Assembly (NCBI GenBank): GCA_018881555.1
Contig: JACAXG010000074.1
Location: forward strand, 1,867,081-1,931,080
Origin: Amblyornis subalaris
Taxonomy: Eukaryota; Chordata; Aves; Passeriformes; Ptilonorhynchidae
Length of the DNA stretch: 64,000 nucleotides
Direction of reading: 5' to 3'
Every line of letters starts with the position of its first letter. The stretch's first letter is position 1. Shown here piece by piece: positions 48,301 to 57,800 of the stretch. Made by a program: the position numbers and the translations under genes. The notes under the pieces are model-generated. The model was given only the letters and a program-made list of their open reading frames with translations, made no database searches and had not been told where the DNA came from.

Positions 48301-51006
48301 GAAGTAGTAGATGAAGTTATTCAGAATTGTCCCATTGATGTTAGACGTCCTCTATATAAGGTCAGTAGCTATAAAGATTTTTTTTTTATACTGGTTTTAG
48401 AACAATGGTGCTTTATATCAAACTACATATTTGAAACTCTGAAAAACCCACACCACACAAAGCAAAATTAACCATTTTTNTAGAAATGAATCGATATGCA
48501 AAAGGCTTTGTTGTTCACTTTACACTCCTTCAGAATGTGATGTTTCATTAGGGAAACATAAAACTGAGCAAAAGTGGTGAGATGTAATAAGATATAAATG
48601 GATTTTAAAGCACAGCCNATTTTAATGTGACAAACTCTGAATTCATGTTCTGTCATACTTACGTGTTAGATAATTTAAATCTCACAGTAAAAGCATACCT
48701 GCTAACTGGAGCTTTAAAAACTGTATTTAGATATTTAGAATTTAGGAACTGGATAAAGTTGGAGACTTACATTTTCAGAAGTGGTTAACAAATTTTGTTA
48801 CTCCAAACAGAATATTGTCCTCTCTGGAGGCTCAACCATGTTCAGGGACTTCGGTCGCCGTTTACAGCGAGACTTGAAAAGGACTGTTGATGCCAGACTG
48901 AAACTTAGTGAAGAACTCAGTGGTGGCAGACTGAAGGTTGGTTCCTNCATTTAACAAGCATCTGTTATCTGGAGAACATGCAAATAACATGTTGCAATGA
49001 TCATAGTCTTTGTTGAAATGTCTTTATCTTATTTGAAGTTCCTATAGAAGCTTTTCAGAGGTTCATCCATTACACTGATGACATATCAGCAGTTGGTCAC
49101 TCCCCACCTGTCTTTGTTCTTAGTGCTTATTGATTAGTTACAAATCATTGTGCTCAGTCTGTGGAGCTTAAAGATAAGAGAGATGAATCAAGCTCATTGT
49201 TGAGGCACCAGGATAGTCAGGAGCACGTGTCTGTGAAGAAAGGCTGAGGGAGCCTTGGTTAGAGAAGAGAAGGCTTTGGGACTCTTAAAAGCAGTCAGTA
49301 CACGTGGGAAGAATATTGATTTTGAGATTCAGCTGGATCAAACTTTGAATACTTTCCTCTGACTTCATAGCTGACCCTGCTTTGAGCAGGAGGCCAAACT
49401 AGAGACACTGAGGTCCCTTCAAACCTGAATTATCTTATGATCCTATAAGTGACTTCAAGTTTTTACTGACCTGCATGAGCCTTAATTTCTGTTCTTTCCA
49501 TTCAGACCTTTGATCTAACTTCTGCATTTTTCTATTTGCTCTGCATACATGAAATATACCATCAGAGAGAAAATTTTTGTGGGTTTTTTTTAAAGCAAAA
49601 TTGAAGTGATTTTCCTCATTTATTTTTTAGTAGCAATCCAGCTAGGTGAGCTCAAACAGTCCTTTAAACCCCCAGCAGAGCTTTATANTATGCCTTGTAG
49701 ATAACGCTGAAATTTCAGTCATACACAGTTCTCTGGCCCAGGAAACATCGTTTATGCTCTGTTCTCCTTACTAGACTGGTACCCCTTAGTAGGGAAGCAG
49801 AATCTGAGTAAGGAAATTGGATGTGAGTCTTCCTTCTTCAAAGTGCCAGGCATGGCAAGGACTCACTGGCTTGAATTTTGCAAATGTGTTACAGACCATA
49901 TTTAGATACTGTTTCAAATTTCAGCAGGTTTGGCTGGAACAAATAAATTCTGAAACTGTTACACACACTGCCAGTTTTGATTGGCACAAGTAAGGAATGA
50001 AGGTTTGTGTGGATATGGAGGGAAAGGGAATGGCTGACTGAAATGAGTGCTGTAGTTTAGGAAAGCATGACTATGACTGCATTGGTGCTGGATAAACTTT
50101 CAGTGTGCAACTGATGTTTTGTTAGAATAATCATGTGAAACTTAAAAATTAGCTTGCTAAGGTTTTTTGAAAGGTNTAGGTAGTATGAGTCCATGCTTAT
50201 AACTGCATAAATAAAGTAGGTAACTTGGTCTATGAGCAAGAGCTATGTCTTGGTCTGGGTTGTACGAAGCAAAGTCTGATGCTACAGTTGCAAATTTAGA
50301 TACACAGCATTTAAGAAAATACTAGTTTGTGAAAAGTTAGCTTGGTATATAGACTCCTTTAAAAATAGATCTGGTTTTTACCAGCAAAAGAGACTTTTAA
50401 TGTGTTCCTTTTTTCTCTCCTGCTTTNTGTAGCCGAAGCCCATTGATGTCCAAGTCATTACACACCATATGCAGAGATATGCAGTCTGGTTTGGAGGATC
50501 AATGCTGGCTTCCACAGTAAGTTTAGCTGAAAAGCTGAGCGTGTTTGAGCCATCCTGACTGCTTTGGGAGTTCTCATCTCCCCTTCATGGGATATTAAAT
50601 GTGGTAGGGGGGTTTCTGATAGGCCTTAGGTAGTAAATATGCCCTCCCTGTTTTTGCATTAGATTTGAAAGCTTTGCTTTAAAGCAAATGAAAGCTGAAT
50701 TAAAGCTTCGTGTGAGTTGTTAAATAATGCATTTTAGTTTGTGGCAGAATATGTTGTTTGCATTGGTGTTTAGCCATGTGTGCTGTATGGTAATGTTGGG
50801 ATTTCTAAGCTATCTGGATTTGATTTTTTCCCATTGGCTACATAGAAGTCAATATTGTTAAAATAATGTGTATGTACCATAGACTAATGTGTTTTTCCTT
50901 CCCTTTACAGCCTGAATTCTACCAAGTATGCCATACCAAAAAAGATTATGAAGAGATTGGCCCTAGCATCTGTCGTCACAACCCTGTGTTTGGAGTCATG
51001 TCTTAA
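23835..51006 (+). CDS. ACTR3: ACTR3, actin-related protein 3 (ARP3), 12 coding exons, complete
   Basis: Exons: 23835-23878, 38737-38792, 42423-42547, 43065-43175, 44588-44683, 45157-45264, 46833-46976, 47717-47890, 48268-48360, 48811-48936, 50433-50516 and 50911-51006. Joined in frame they give exactly 418 residues, from [15 protein letters not shown] to [12 protein letters not shown]. That is the length of vertebrate ARP3, with only a handful of conservative differences from human as I recall it. ARP3 is an actin-fold ATPase subunit of the seven-part Arp2/3 complex. With ARP2 it mimics an actin dimer, nucleating branched filaments at the leading edge, in endocytosis and on vesicles, downstream of WASP/WAVE activators. 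Visible motifs are phosphate loop 1 (DCGTGYTK, about 11-18), phosphate loop 2 (IDSGDG, 168-173, with Asp172) and the adenosine motif (IVLSGGSTM, 319-327). No stop codon, frameshift or N interrupts the coding exons. Confidence 0.99.
23879..38736 (+). other. ACTR3: ACTR3 intron 1 (about 14.9 kb)
   Basis: Starts GTGAGC and ends CAACAG. The first kilobase is CpG-rich; the rest is AT-rich with homopolymer T tracts (for example 29270-29285 and near 35,705-35,730 and 36,770-36,785). A CR1 3' end lies at 31419-31480. Several open frames of 60-190 codons occur, but none has a domain or family signature and all fit chance. No internal exon or RNA gene was recognised. Confidence 0.85.
31419..31480 (-). 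mobile_element. CR1 LINE 3'-end fragment in ACTR3 intron 1
   Basis: Antisense CR1 tail of about 60 bases, 'tgagttggaagggacctac' followed by 'gataaccgagtccaactcc'. It is a severely 5'-truncated insertion. Confidence 0.8.
38737..38792 (+). CDS. ACTR3: ACTR3 exon 2
   Basis: Acceptor CAACAG|G, donor CAT|GTAAGT. It completes Gly15, then encodes [18 protein letters not shown] and the first base of Cys34. It finishes phosphate loop 1. At 56 bases it is too short to stand out by open frame alone. Confidence 0.97.
38793..42422 (+). other. ACTR3: ACTR3 intron 2
   Basis: About 3.6 kb, AT-rich, GT-AG. No repeat family or additional exon was recognised. Confidence 0.8.
42423..42547 (+). CDS. ACTR3: ACTR3 exon 3
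   Basis: Acceptor TTGAAG|GT, donor AAG|GTATTT. It completes Cys34 and encodes residues 35-75, [10 protein letters not shown] through [20 protein letters not shown] (actin subdomains 1-2). Leu replaces the Met I recall in human at RRV(L/M)KG. Confidence 0.98.
43065..43175 (+). CDS. ACTR3: ACTR3 exon 4
   Basis: 37 codons, residues 76-112, [20 protein letters not shown] through DHYFLL. It is phase 0 at both ends, with donor TTG|GTAGGT. It contains the actin-family WPIRHG / EDWDLMER signature. Confidence 0.98.
44588..44683 (+). CDS. ACTR3: ACTR3 exon 5
   Basis: 32 codons, residues 113-144, [20 protein letters not shown] through LYIAVQ. It carries the LTEPPLNP-like signature shared by actins and ARPs. 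The acceptor follows a long T run (about 44,564-44,578); donor CAG|GTAAGG. Confidence 0.98.
45157..45264 (+). CDS. ACTR3: ACTR3 exon 6
   Basis: 36 codons, residues 145-180, [10 protein letters not shown] through [12 protein letters not shown]. It carries phosphate loop 2, with Asp172 positioned at the nucleotide phosphates. Donor GTG|GTAAGT. Confidence 0.98.
46833..46976 (+). CDS. ACTR3: ACTR3 exon 7
   Basis: 48 codons, residues 181-228, [20 protein letters not shown] through TAKAVK (actin subdomain 4 region). Glu replaces the Asp I recall in human at LLR(E/D)RE. Confidence 0.98.
47717..47890 (+). CDS. ACTR3: ACTR3 exon 8
   Basis: 58 codons, residues 229-286, [20 protein letters not shown] through PEIFFHPE, the longest coding exon. 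It includes ARP3-specific insertions relative to actin. Three conservative differences from human as I recall it: F for Y in ER(F/Y)SY, T for S in DG(T/S)KW and T for S in EF(T/S)ID. Confidence 0.98.
48268..48360 (+). CDS. ACTR3: ACTR3 exon 9
   Basis: 31 codons, residues 287-317, [20 protein letters not shown] through RRPLYK. Acceptor TTTGCAG, donor AAG|GTCAGT. The frame runs on into the intron for about 110 bases, so the exon edge is set by the splice site and homology rather than by a stop. Confidence 0.98.
48811..48936 (+). CDS. ACTR3: ACTR3 exon 10
   Basis: 42 codons, residues 318-359, [20 protein letters not shown] through SGGRLK. It holds the adenosine-binding motif. The donor is AAG|GTTGGT, which lacks the usual purine-A-G at +3 to +5. 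Confidence 0.98.
49210..49446 (+). mobile_element. CR1 LINE fragment in ACTR3 intron 10
   Basis: Sense CR1: 'gaaaggctgagggagcc' followed by 'agagaagagaaggct' at the left, then 'gctgaccctgctttgagcag' and 'gaggtcccttcaaacctgaa' and a 'atgatcctat' tail. It is internally deleted and inactive. Confidence 0.82.
50433..50516 (+). CDS. ACTR3: ACTR3 exon 11
   Basis: 28 codons, residues 360-387, [20 protein letters not shown] through SMLAST. It includes the [10 protein letters not shown] signature of the actin fold. One N (50,427) falls in the acceptor tract six bases upstream. Confidence 0.98.
50911..51006 (+). CDS. ACTR3: ACTR3 exon 12 with stop codon
   Basis: 31 codons plus TAA, residues 388-418, [20 protein letters not shown] through NPVFGVMS. 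Acceptor TTTACAG. It is followed directly by the 3' UTR. Confidence 0.98.
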
Positions 51007-51430
51007 GGCTGACCCTGCGGGGGTCAGGGATAGGGAAGTGGGGAGGAGGCAGAGTCTTTCTGATTACTTGTTTGTCTGATGGCTGGTATTAAGATAACAA
51101 ACATGACTTGACAGTAAGAAAAAGACCAAACACAATTAAGCAGGATCATTTTAATAAGTGTCTCAACATGCGGATGTAGTGGAAAGCCAAAACGATCACG
51201 TTTTTTCTTTAGATTGATTATTTGAACCTGTGCGTAACAAAACAAAAAAAGTGGATTTTAGTTCTTTCTGTGCCCTGATATTTTGTATATTAATGAACTA
51301 TCCAAGATTTGATGGGATTTGATGGTGTGTAGATAGTCAGCTCTCTAATGCTTCCGTTGTACCCCTTCATGGGTGCAATACAGGAGCTTGTTTATATTTC
51401 ATACTTTTTTATACTTTGAGGAAAAATATG

Positions 51431-51436
51431 AATAAA
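51431..51436 (+). promoter_or_regulatory. ACTR3: Proximal polyadenylation signal AATAAA of ACTR3
   Basis: Canonical hexamer 425 bases after the stop codon. Use would give a short 3' UTR. The downstream sequence is A-rich and only weakly GU-rich, so use is uncertain. Confidence 0.6.
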
Positions 51437-51797
51437 AGAAACTGTAATATTTGAGGAAAAAAATTTACCAGTGACCAACTTGAAAGTAAATTAAAAAAAA
51501 AAAGAAGAAAGTCATGACTCATGCAACTAGCTCTTGCAAATCATGACCAGTCTAAATCCTGGGTTCCATACGATGCAAGTGCTTTTGGAACTAAGAAGCT
51601 ACTATCTTGGATTAACCAATGCCTGCTAGTGCTTTCTGATTACTTGGTGCATTTTCATACTATCTCTTGCTTTAAAAAAAAAAAAAAAGTAAAGACAAGA
51701 CTGTTGGACCAGTATTGCAGTTCTGTAGTGTCATTTCTAATTAAACCAAATAATCAGGTTATCAAAATTTGGTGTATTTAAAGCCTAACACCATTCC

Positions 51798-51803
51798 AAT
51801 AAA
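51798..51803 (+). promoter_or_regulatory. ACTR3: Distal polyadenylation signal AATAAA of ACTR3
   Basis: Canonical hexamer about 790 bases after the stop codon, followed within 30 bases by a T/G-rich stretch ('tttatgttggtgtc') typical of a downstream element. Judged the better candidate for the main 3' end. Confidence 0.7.
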
Positions 51804-51825
51804 GGCACAAAATTTCTTTTTATGT

Positions 51826-54800
51826 TGGTGTCAGACTTGTTAATCTCATGACATGGGAAGTTCTGAGCATGGGTCCCTACATATCCGCTGTGGCTTTTGA
51901 GGAGTGAGGTTGGTCTGTGAGGTAGAGATGTAATGTGCTTTGTGTAACTCAAGTGTGAGCATTTTAGAACTGCAGTTTGTGTGTTCAGCTAGATAGCACT
52001 TACCTAGAGACACCTAACAGCTCCTGCGCTGTTAGGTTTGTTCATCTCCTTTGTTCTGTAACTTTTTTCCCCCTCACTTTCTTGCAGGTGGTGCTATACA
52101 GGAGTCAGCACTGCATTTTCAATCTCTGTGGTTTTTCTGCAAGAAAATACCATGTAGATAAAAATAAAGTGAAAACAATCTCTTTCTCATTCTTTCTAGG
52201 AAGAACGCTTTACATAGTGACTGGAAATTTCTTTTTACAGTTTCTGTTGATATTTGATGAAAGAAAACTCTTCTTTAGACACTTTGAGCCCACAGATGTA
52301 GTTGAGGCTGTTTACGTTGAAGACCACAAGAGGGAGATCTCCTGGTTTCTTCTGAGTTGCAGAGATGCCTCTGATTTTTATCAGAGAAGCTTATCAATTG
52401 CCAGAGCTTCAAAACTTGATAAATGTGACTCCAAAACAAGGATAAATATGGGAAAGTGTTTTTACAGCAAGCATTGTAAAAATTTATGTGCTGGAATCAA
52501 ATAGAACACAATGCAAGCCAGAAATTGTTAAATTGTACTACAAAAGTGCATCAGTAACATCTCCCTATGAGTGATACACTTTTTTAGTTTTTCATAAAGT
52601 CACTATTTGAGTCATAACTGTAGACTGATTCATGTGATAGGGAAGAACAAGAGGCAAAGATGCATAAAATAAAGGAGTTAATTTGAGCTGTGCTTTTCCA
52701 GCAGTCCTGGTTCTGCCACTGTATCATACCCTAGTAACCAGATTTTTTGATACGCTGCAGTGGCCTGAAGATAGGGAAAGGGNTTTTTTTTCCTCTCTCT
52801 AGAAAGTAGACTGAAAAATTCACTTGAAAAACTCAAATTCCTGACACACAGATACATAATAGTGAGCAAGTGCAAAGAAAAGGATTGAATTCCTCTTGCT
52901 GTNACATGCAGCTGTAGGGAGATCTCGAGTGTTACATTGGTTCTGTGTTCATCTTCCTGGGGCCCCAGGGAAGCTGCTTTAGGCTTCTATTTGTCATTTG
53001 TGTAGAAGAGNAGGGAAAGCAACCATACCTTTACAAGCTGTTGTTTTTTTTTTGTAGATGTGATCTAAAATTAATGTTTTCTCATAGAATGAAGTAAGTG
53101 GGAATTTTTTGCAGCATGTTTTCTATTTTTTTATACTGTAGATGTAATTTTGGAGAAGTTACACAGTCACAGCTGATCTGAGGTGTGTTAAGGAACTAAA
53201 AAAATGTATGAGTAGCTCCTGTTAATGACTTGGACTGCACGGAAAGTCATTCATACTTAAACATCCCAGACATAATACTAAATTACAGTCTTGTCTGATG
53301 GGAATAACTCTGGAAATGGCTCACATCAGTGTTCTACATCTGTAACCCTGGATCCAAATCTGATCTGCTGCTGGTGAGTGGTGGAGAGTGAGCAACCTGT
53401 GGGTGGATCCTCCCAGGGGTTGTGTAAACCCCCACAGTACATCGGGAAACACGGGCAGTCCCGAGGAACCCTCTGCAACCTTGATACCTTTATGTCCCAT
53501 TCTTGTCTGTGTTGGGTTGGGCTTAAAGCATCCAAAAGGTTAATTGCAAAGGCAAGTGTTACAAAAAGATGGAATGAAATTATATTTTTCTTCTCCAAAG
53601 GCTTGTTACTGGGGAGGTTACGTGAAAAAGGCAATTTTACACCCATGTAGGAGGATTTAATGGGACAAATGTCATGGAGTAGCTTTGTGGCCTGTTCATG
53701 AGACTGGTTGACAGACTCCCTTGGGANGCAGTCCTGAAGGGTAAAGGAGTCCAGGAAGGATGGACATTGTTGAAGAAGGAAATCGTAGACACAGGAGCAG
53801 GCTGACTACATCTGCTGAAAGATGAGCTGGCCTTAAAGGTCTTTTCCAACCTAAATGATTTTATAATTCTGTAGAGGAGACTTACACTTTTATTGTCCTG
53901 GTGCCCGCAGGATGATTTGGAACAGTGCTGGTTTTGCACAGAACATTGCAAAGGACACTAAACAGTTGCAGACTGGCCTGCCAGAACTTGGTTTGCTTTA
54001 CTCTTCTCCAGGAGTTTGATTTTATTCCAATAGACAAGGTGTAGGACTCCAGGTTTAATTGGCTTGCTTAAAAACTGCTATTTTCATGCATTTGAACTTG
54101 GAATAAATCAAAGGCCACTGCCAGGTCGGTTTAGGCTCATCTCTTCATTTTGTGAAAACGTTTTCACCAATTATTAAGGTATTGTTTGGATGGATGGGTT
54201 ATTACTTGAAGAGCTGCCTGGAGGCGAGTGCTGNGCTGGCTGTGCTCCTGCTGCCGGCTGTGGGGTGGGGCTGTGCAAGCTGCCGGCCTGATAACCATGG
54301 TGTCTTCTGAGTAGGACAGAAGCTGCTGTGGCAGTAAAATTATAGAAGTTTTCTGGTAATTGTAGTGTGTTACTCGTAGCTGTCTTTTGTCAGTGGTGTT
54401 ACTCCAGCTGCAAAATGCCTTTCTGCATCTTGCCTGAAGCTGGACTAGAGGGAGACCTGGGAGTCATGTTCTGGATGCAGGTCCAAGATGTTTCCTGGGT
54501 TTTCTGCTTTACCCGCAGTGGTTTGAAAAGCCTGAAGAGCTGAAGATGTAGTGCTTGATATGGAGCATGTAACACTGATACGGCTGAGAAAAGGGTTTTT
54601 TTTTCTTCTTTTCATNAACTAAAAGATCAGGAAAGGTGTATTGTTTGAAACACAGACCAGCACAGAAGAAGCCATTTCCACTTCATAAGAGCCCAGAAGC
54701 TGACCTGCTTCATGAGCACCCAGGACAAATCGCTTTTAGCATATTTGAGTTGTTCCAAATTTTTTTATAAGTGAGCATTAACTGGAGCAGGGNTTTAAAT

Positions 54801-57800
54801 NCATCTCTCCTTCCCAGCTAAATGTCCTGGCTACTCAGCTATAGGGAAACTTTTCTGCCTGGTCCTGTTCGGGTCTTCCCATCTCTCCCTTGTTGCAGAG
54901 CCTGAGGCTGGGCCTGCTGCCCACAGCATGGCAAGAGGTGACAGCAGAGTCACAGCAGTGTCTCTGGTCTGAGGTGAAACCCCCAAAGCCCTCTATTCAG
55001 CAGGGTGAGTTTAGTTTTGGGTTGCTTTTACTGTTTTCTCCAACTTCTCAACTCTGATTTAGCCAGAGAGTGTTAACTGGTGAAAAGAATAACAAATAAG
55101 CAACTGGTAAAACTCCCAAGGAAGCCAGAAAATAAGGAAAATCTGTTTTAATGCAGGTTTGCAGCTGAACCTCTGTGGGGCTGGGAGGGGGAAATTGGCA
55201 TTATTGAAGCATGGCTGGACNCCAATATCTGTCTGCTGGTTCTGTTTTTGTTGTCTGAGGAAGCTTTGCCAGGCACGAGTGTGCGGGCTCGGTGCAGTCG
55301 GGGTTTCACTCTTGGCCACGGGATGGCGCTTTCCCACAAGAAATCCGGGATTGCTGCAGCCTGGAAAACCCTTTAGCGCAACCTGCCTGGAAAAATAGCG
55401 TCTAACTGAGAGCATCTGCTGGCAAACCTTCCTGGAAAGGCTGGTGCGTTCAAGTGATGTCATTCACTTCTGAATTACTCCAGCCTCCCCTTGTACCTGG
55501 TTGTAGNGAGTGCACCCATCCCCTAAGCAGAGATAAAGCCGGGCAGAGCTCTGCTCCATCCTGGTCCTGAGAGAGATTGGTTGTATCAAGGTGCCATTAG
55601 TGCGTTGTGCTTATCCTCCACAAAGTGCAGATAACGACAACGTTACCCTGCCGTGGTGACTCTGCACAGGAGCCTCAGCCCTGCTCTCAGTTTGGCTCGC
55701 CAGGCATTTCTGAGCAAAATGTGCTGTTACCTGAGGGTTGGCTTGTGGAAGGGAAATGCTTTTGCATTGTTTTGGGGACCTGGGCCCATACCCAGGCTGT
55801 TCTGGTGTAATCACNCTGTTCAGCCCCAGCAGATGCCCTGAAAGTGGTCCTGGGCCGGGACTGGGCAGCAGCCATGTGTGCCTCTGGTATCTTACAGACC
55901 TCTGAGTATTTATAGAACTCCTCTAATTATTGCCTAATGCCCTTTGATTTCATTGAAGTCATGATCTGACAACCTTCTGCTCCTCTCTCACCTCCATTAA
56001 CCCATCTGCCCTACAGAATGTCTAACATTGTTTATTTGCTAAATGTTCAGGCTGACGGCGAGGTCCAAAAGGCAGCTACGGTTTACCTCAGCTGTGAAAC
56101 ACTCTGAAGGGGGGTGATGTTGTTCTGTTTGTGCAATCACATCGCATGGATGTGGCAAAGGCCTCCGAGCCTCTGTGTTGTGAAACTGTGTGGTGATGGC
56201 AGCTCTTTGCTGGCACAAATACTGCCCATCAAATACCTGCGGTCCCTTGCTTCCACTCCTCCTCCTGTTGAAAGGGTGTCTCATTTATTGTCTGTGCCCT
56301 ACAGAGCTAAATAGGTCAAAATTAATGATCAAAGCAATGACAGGGGATGATGCTCCGTGACCTGTGGGGTTGATGTCTCATTTTGTAGCACTCTGCAAAT
56401 GCTGTCCTGTGTGTGTTTCTTTTCTTTTCTTAGGTTTGTTTTATTCCAGTGTGTCCATAATTCTCCTCATGAATGAGGTGGGTTTGCTGTGGCAATGCCA
56501 CCAGGGCTGAATACCTGGCTGAGAAACCAGANGTGGTGCCTGGGACTTGGGGACTCTGTGCCATTTGTGGGGATGACAGGGAAACCAAATGACCTGCTGT
56601 TTTCCAATGCCCTAAAAGTTTAAACACGTNGTGAATGGCTGTGTTAGAGGGACAGATAAAATATACCTGGAGCTTGTGTAGACAGAGACGTTGGGATGCA
56701 GTCAGGAGGGAATTGAATTGACAGTCCTGCAGCTGGGGTTTCCATGGGTTTCCTAGCCCCAGCACNCCTGTGCAGCCTGGAACCTTGACTTTCACTTGGA
56801 AGGTTAATTATCCCTTAAACGAGAAATCTGTTTGGCTTCAGCAGGGAGAGCAAGGTGAAGAAGTTGGGCAGAGGGATTGCACAAGGCTGAATCCTCCAGA
56901 TCCTGATTGCATCCAGGGCTGGACCGGGAAGAAGGAGCACCTTTGCTTGCCCACTCCTTAGCCCAGCCAAGCATCTCCCCTGCCAACTTTTGTGACCACA
57001 TACGTGCTTTCTGCTGGGTACACAGCTTTCTGGTCCTTAGAAATGGTATTTTTGTTAAATACAAAGCTGTGTAGCAGTGTATTAATTTCCATAGTGTTCT
57101 TGATCTTTAGAAACTCAAGCAACCTAGAGTAGCTTAAATAAAAAAATATGAGAGGATACTCGCTGGCATAAAAAAATTGCTGTTAAAAGTTTCGTTCCAA
57201 ACACACTGGAAATCTGAAATTTTGTTGGCAGAAGACATTTGCGCCTGTCTGATCCTATCTGCAGGGTTTTCTTCTCCCTGGTGGGCAGTGCTGGCAGTGC
57301 CTCAGCCCTGCTCCAGGCAGAGGAGGTGCTGCTGCTGCAGAACCGTGGGATGTAGGGCTACAGTGAGTCCCCTGAGTCTGCTCTGATGTGTGGCCACTGC
57401 TCACCTGCTGCTGCAGCCAAAGTCAGAAAGTAACAAAAGTCACTTTGTTTGCTATCTTTCCCAAAGAAAAAAAAGTCACTCTTCACGAGCGTTAATGAAA
57501 ATGCAGCATTTATTTTGTCTCTCTGCCTTTAAGCCCTGATTCACATGAAGTACAGTTTGTTTTGGGTTTTTTTTCACTTGTTCAGTGTATGGATATCTTC
57601 GTGTATTTTATTTAGGGTGTGTTTCTGAGAACAGAGGTGGAGAGAATAGGACTGGGAATTCCCAGAGACTGTCCTGAGGCAGGACAAATATCCAGACATA
57701 AAGAGGAAGGTAATAATGTTACAGGGGCTCCTCTCACCCACTGGGATGGGTAGATCAAGAAAGGCGCTTTTCCAACACATGATCAACAATCAGTGCCTGC

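Larger units (their letters stand above)
43176..50910 (+). other. ACTR3: ACTR3 introns 4-11
   Basis: Small GT-AG introns (about 0.4-1.6 kb) between exons 4 and 12. Apart from T tracts, an imperfect ATT/GTT-type repeat at about 47,210-47,256 in intron 7, and a CR1 in intron 10, no other element was recognised. Confidence 0.8.
51007..51825 (+). other. ACTR3: ACTR3 3' UTR
   Basis: Runs from the stop codon to about 20-25 bases past the distal AATAAA. It is AU-rich, with A-tracts at about 51,491-51,502 and 51,674-51,687. The end is inferred from the distal signal and the following GT-rich stretch (about 51,824-51,832). Confidence 0.75.

Noticed and set aside
51977..52504. 175-codon open frame on the plus strand just downstream of ACTR3
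   Set aside because: No recognisable domain or family, AT-rich composition, and one frame of this length is about what chance predicts in 64 kb. It begins after the ACTR3 polyadenylation signal.
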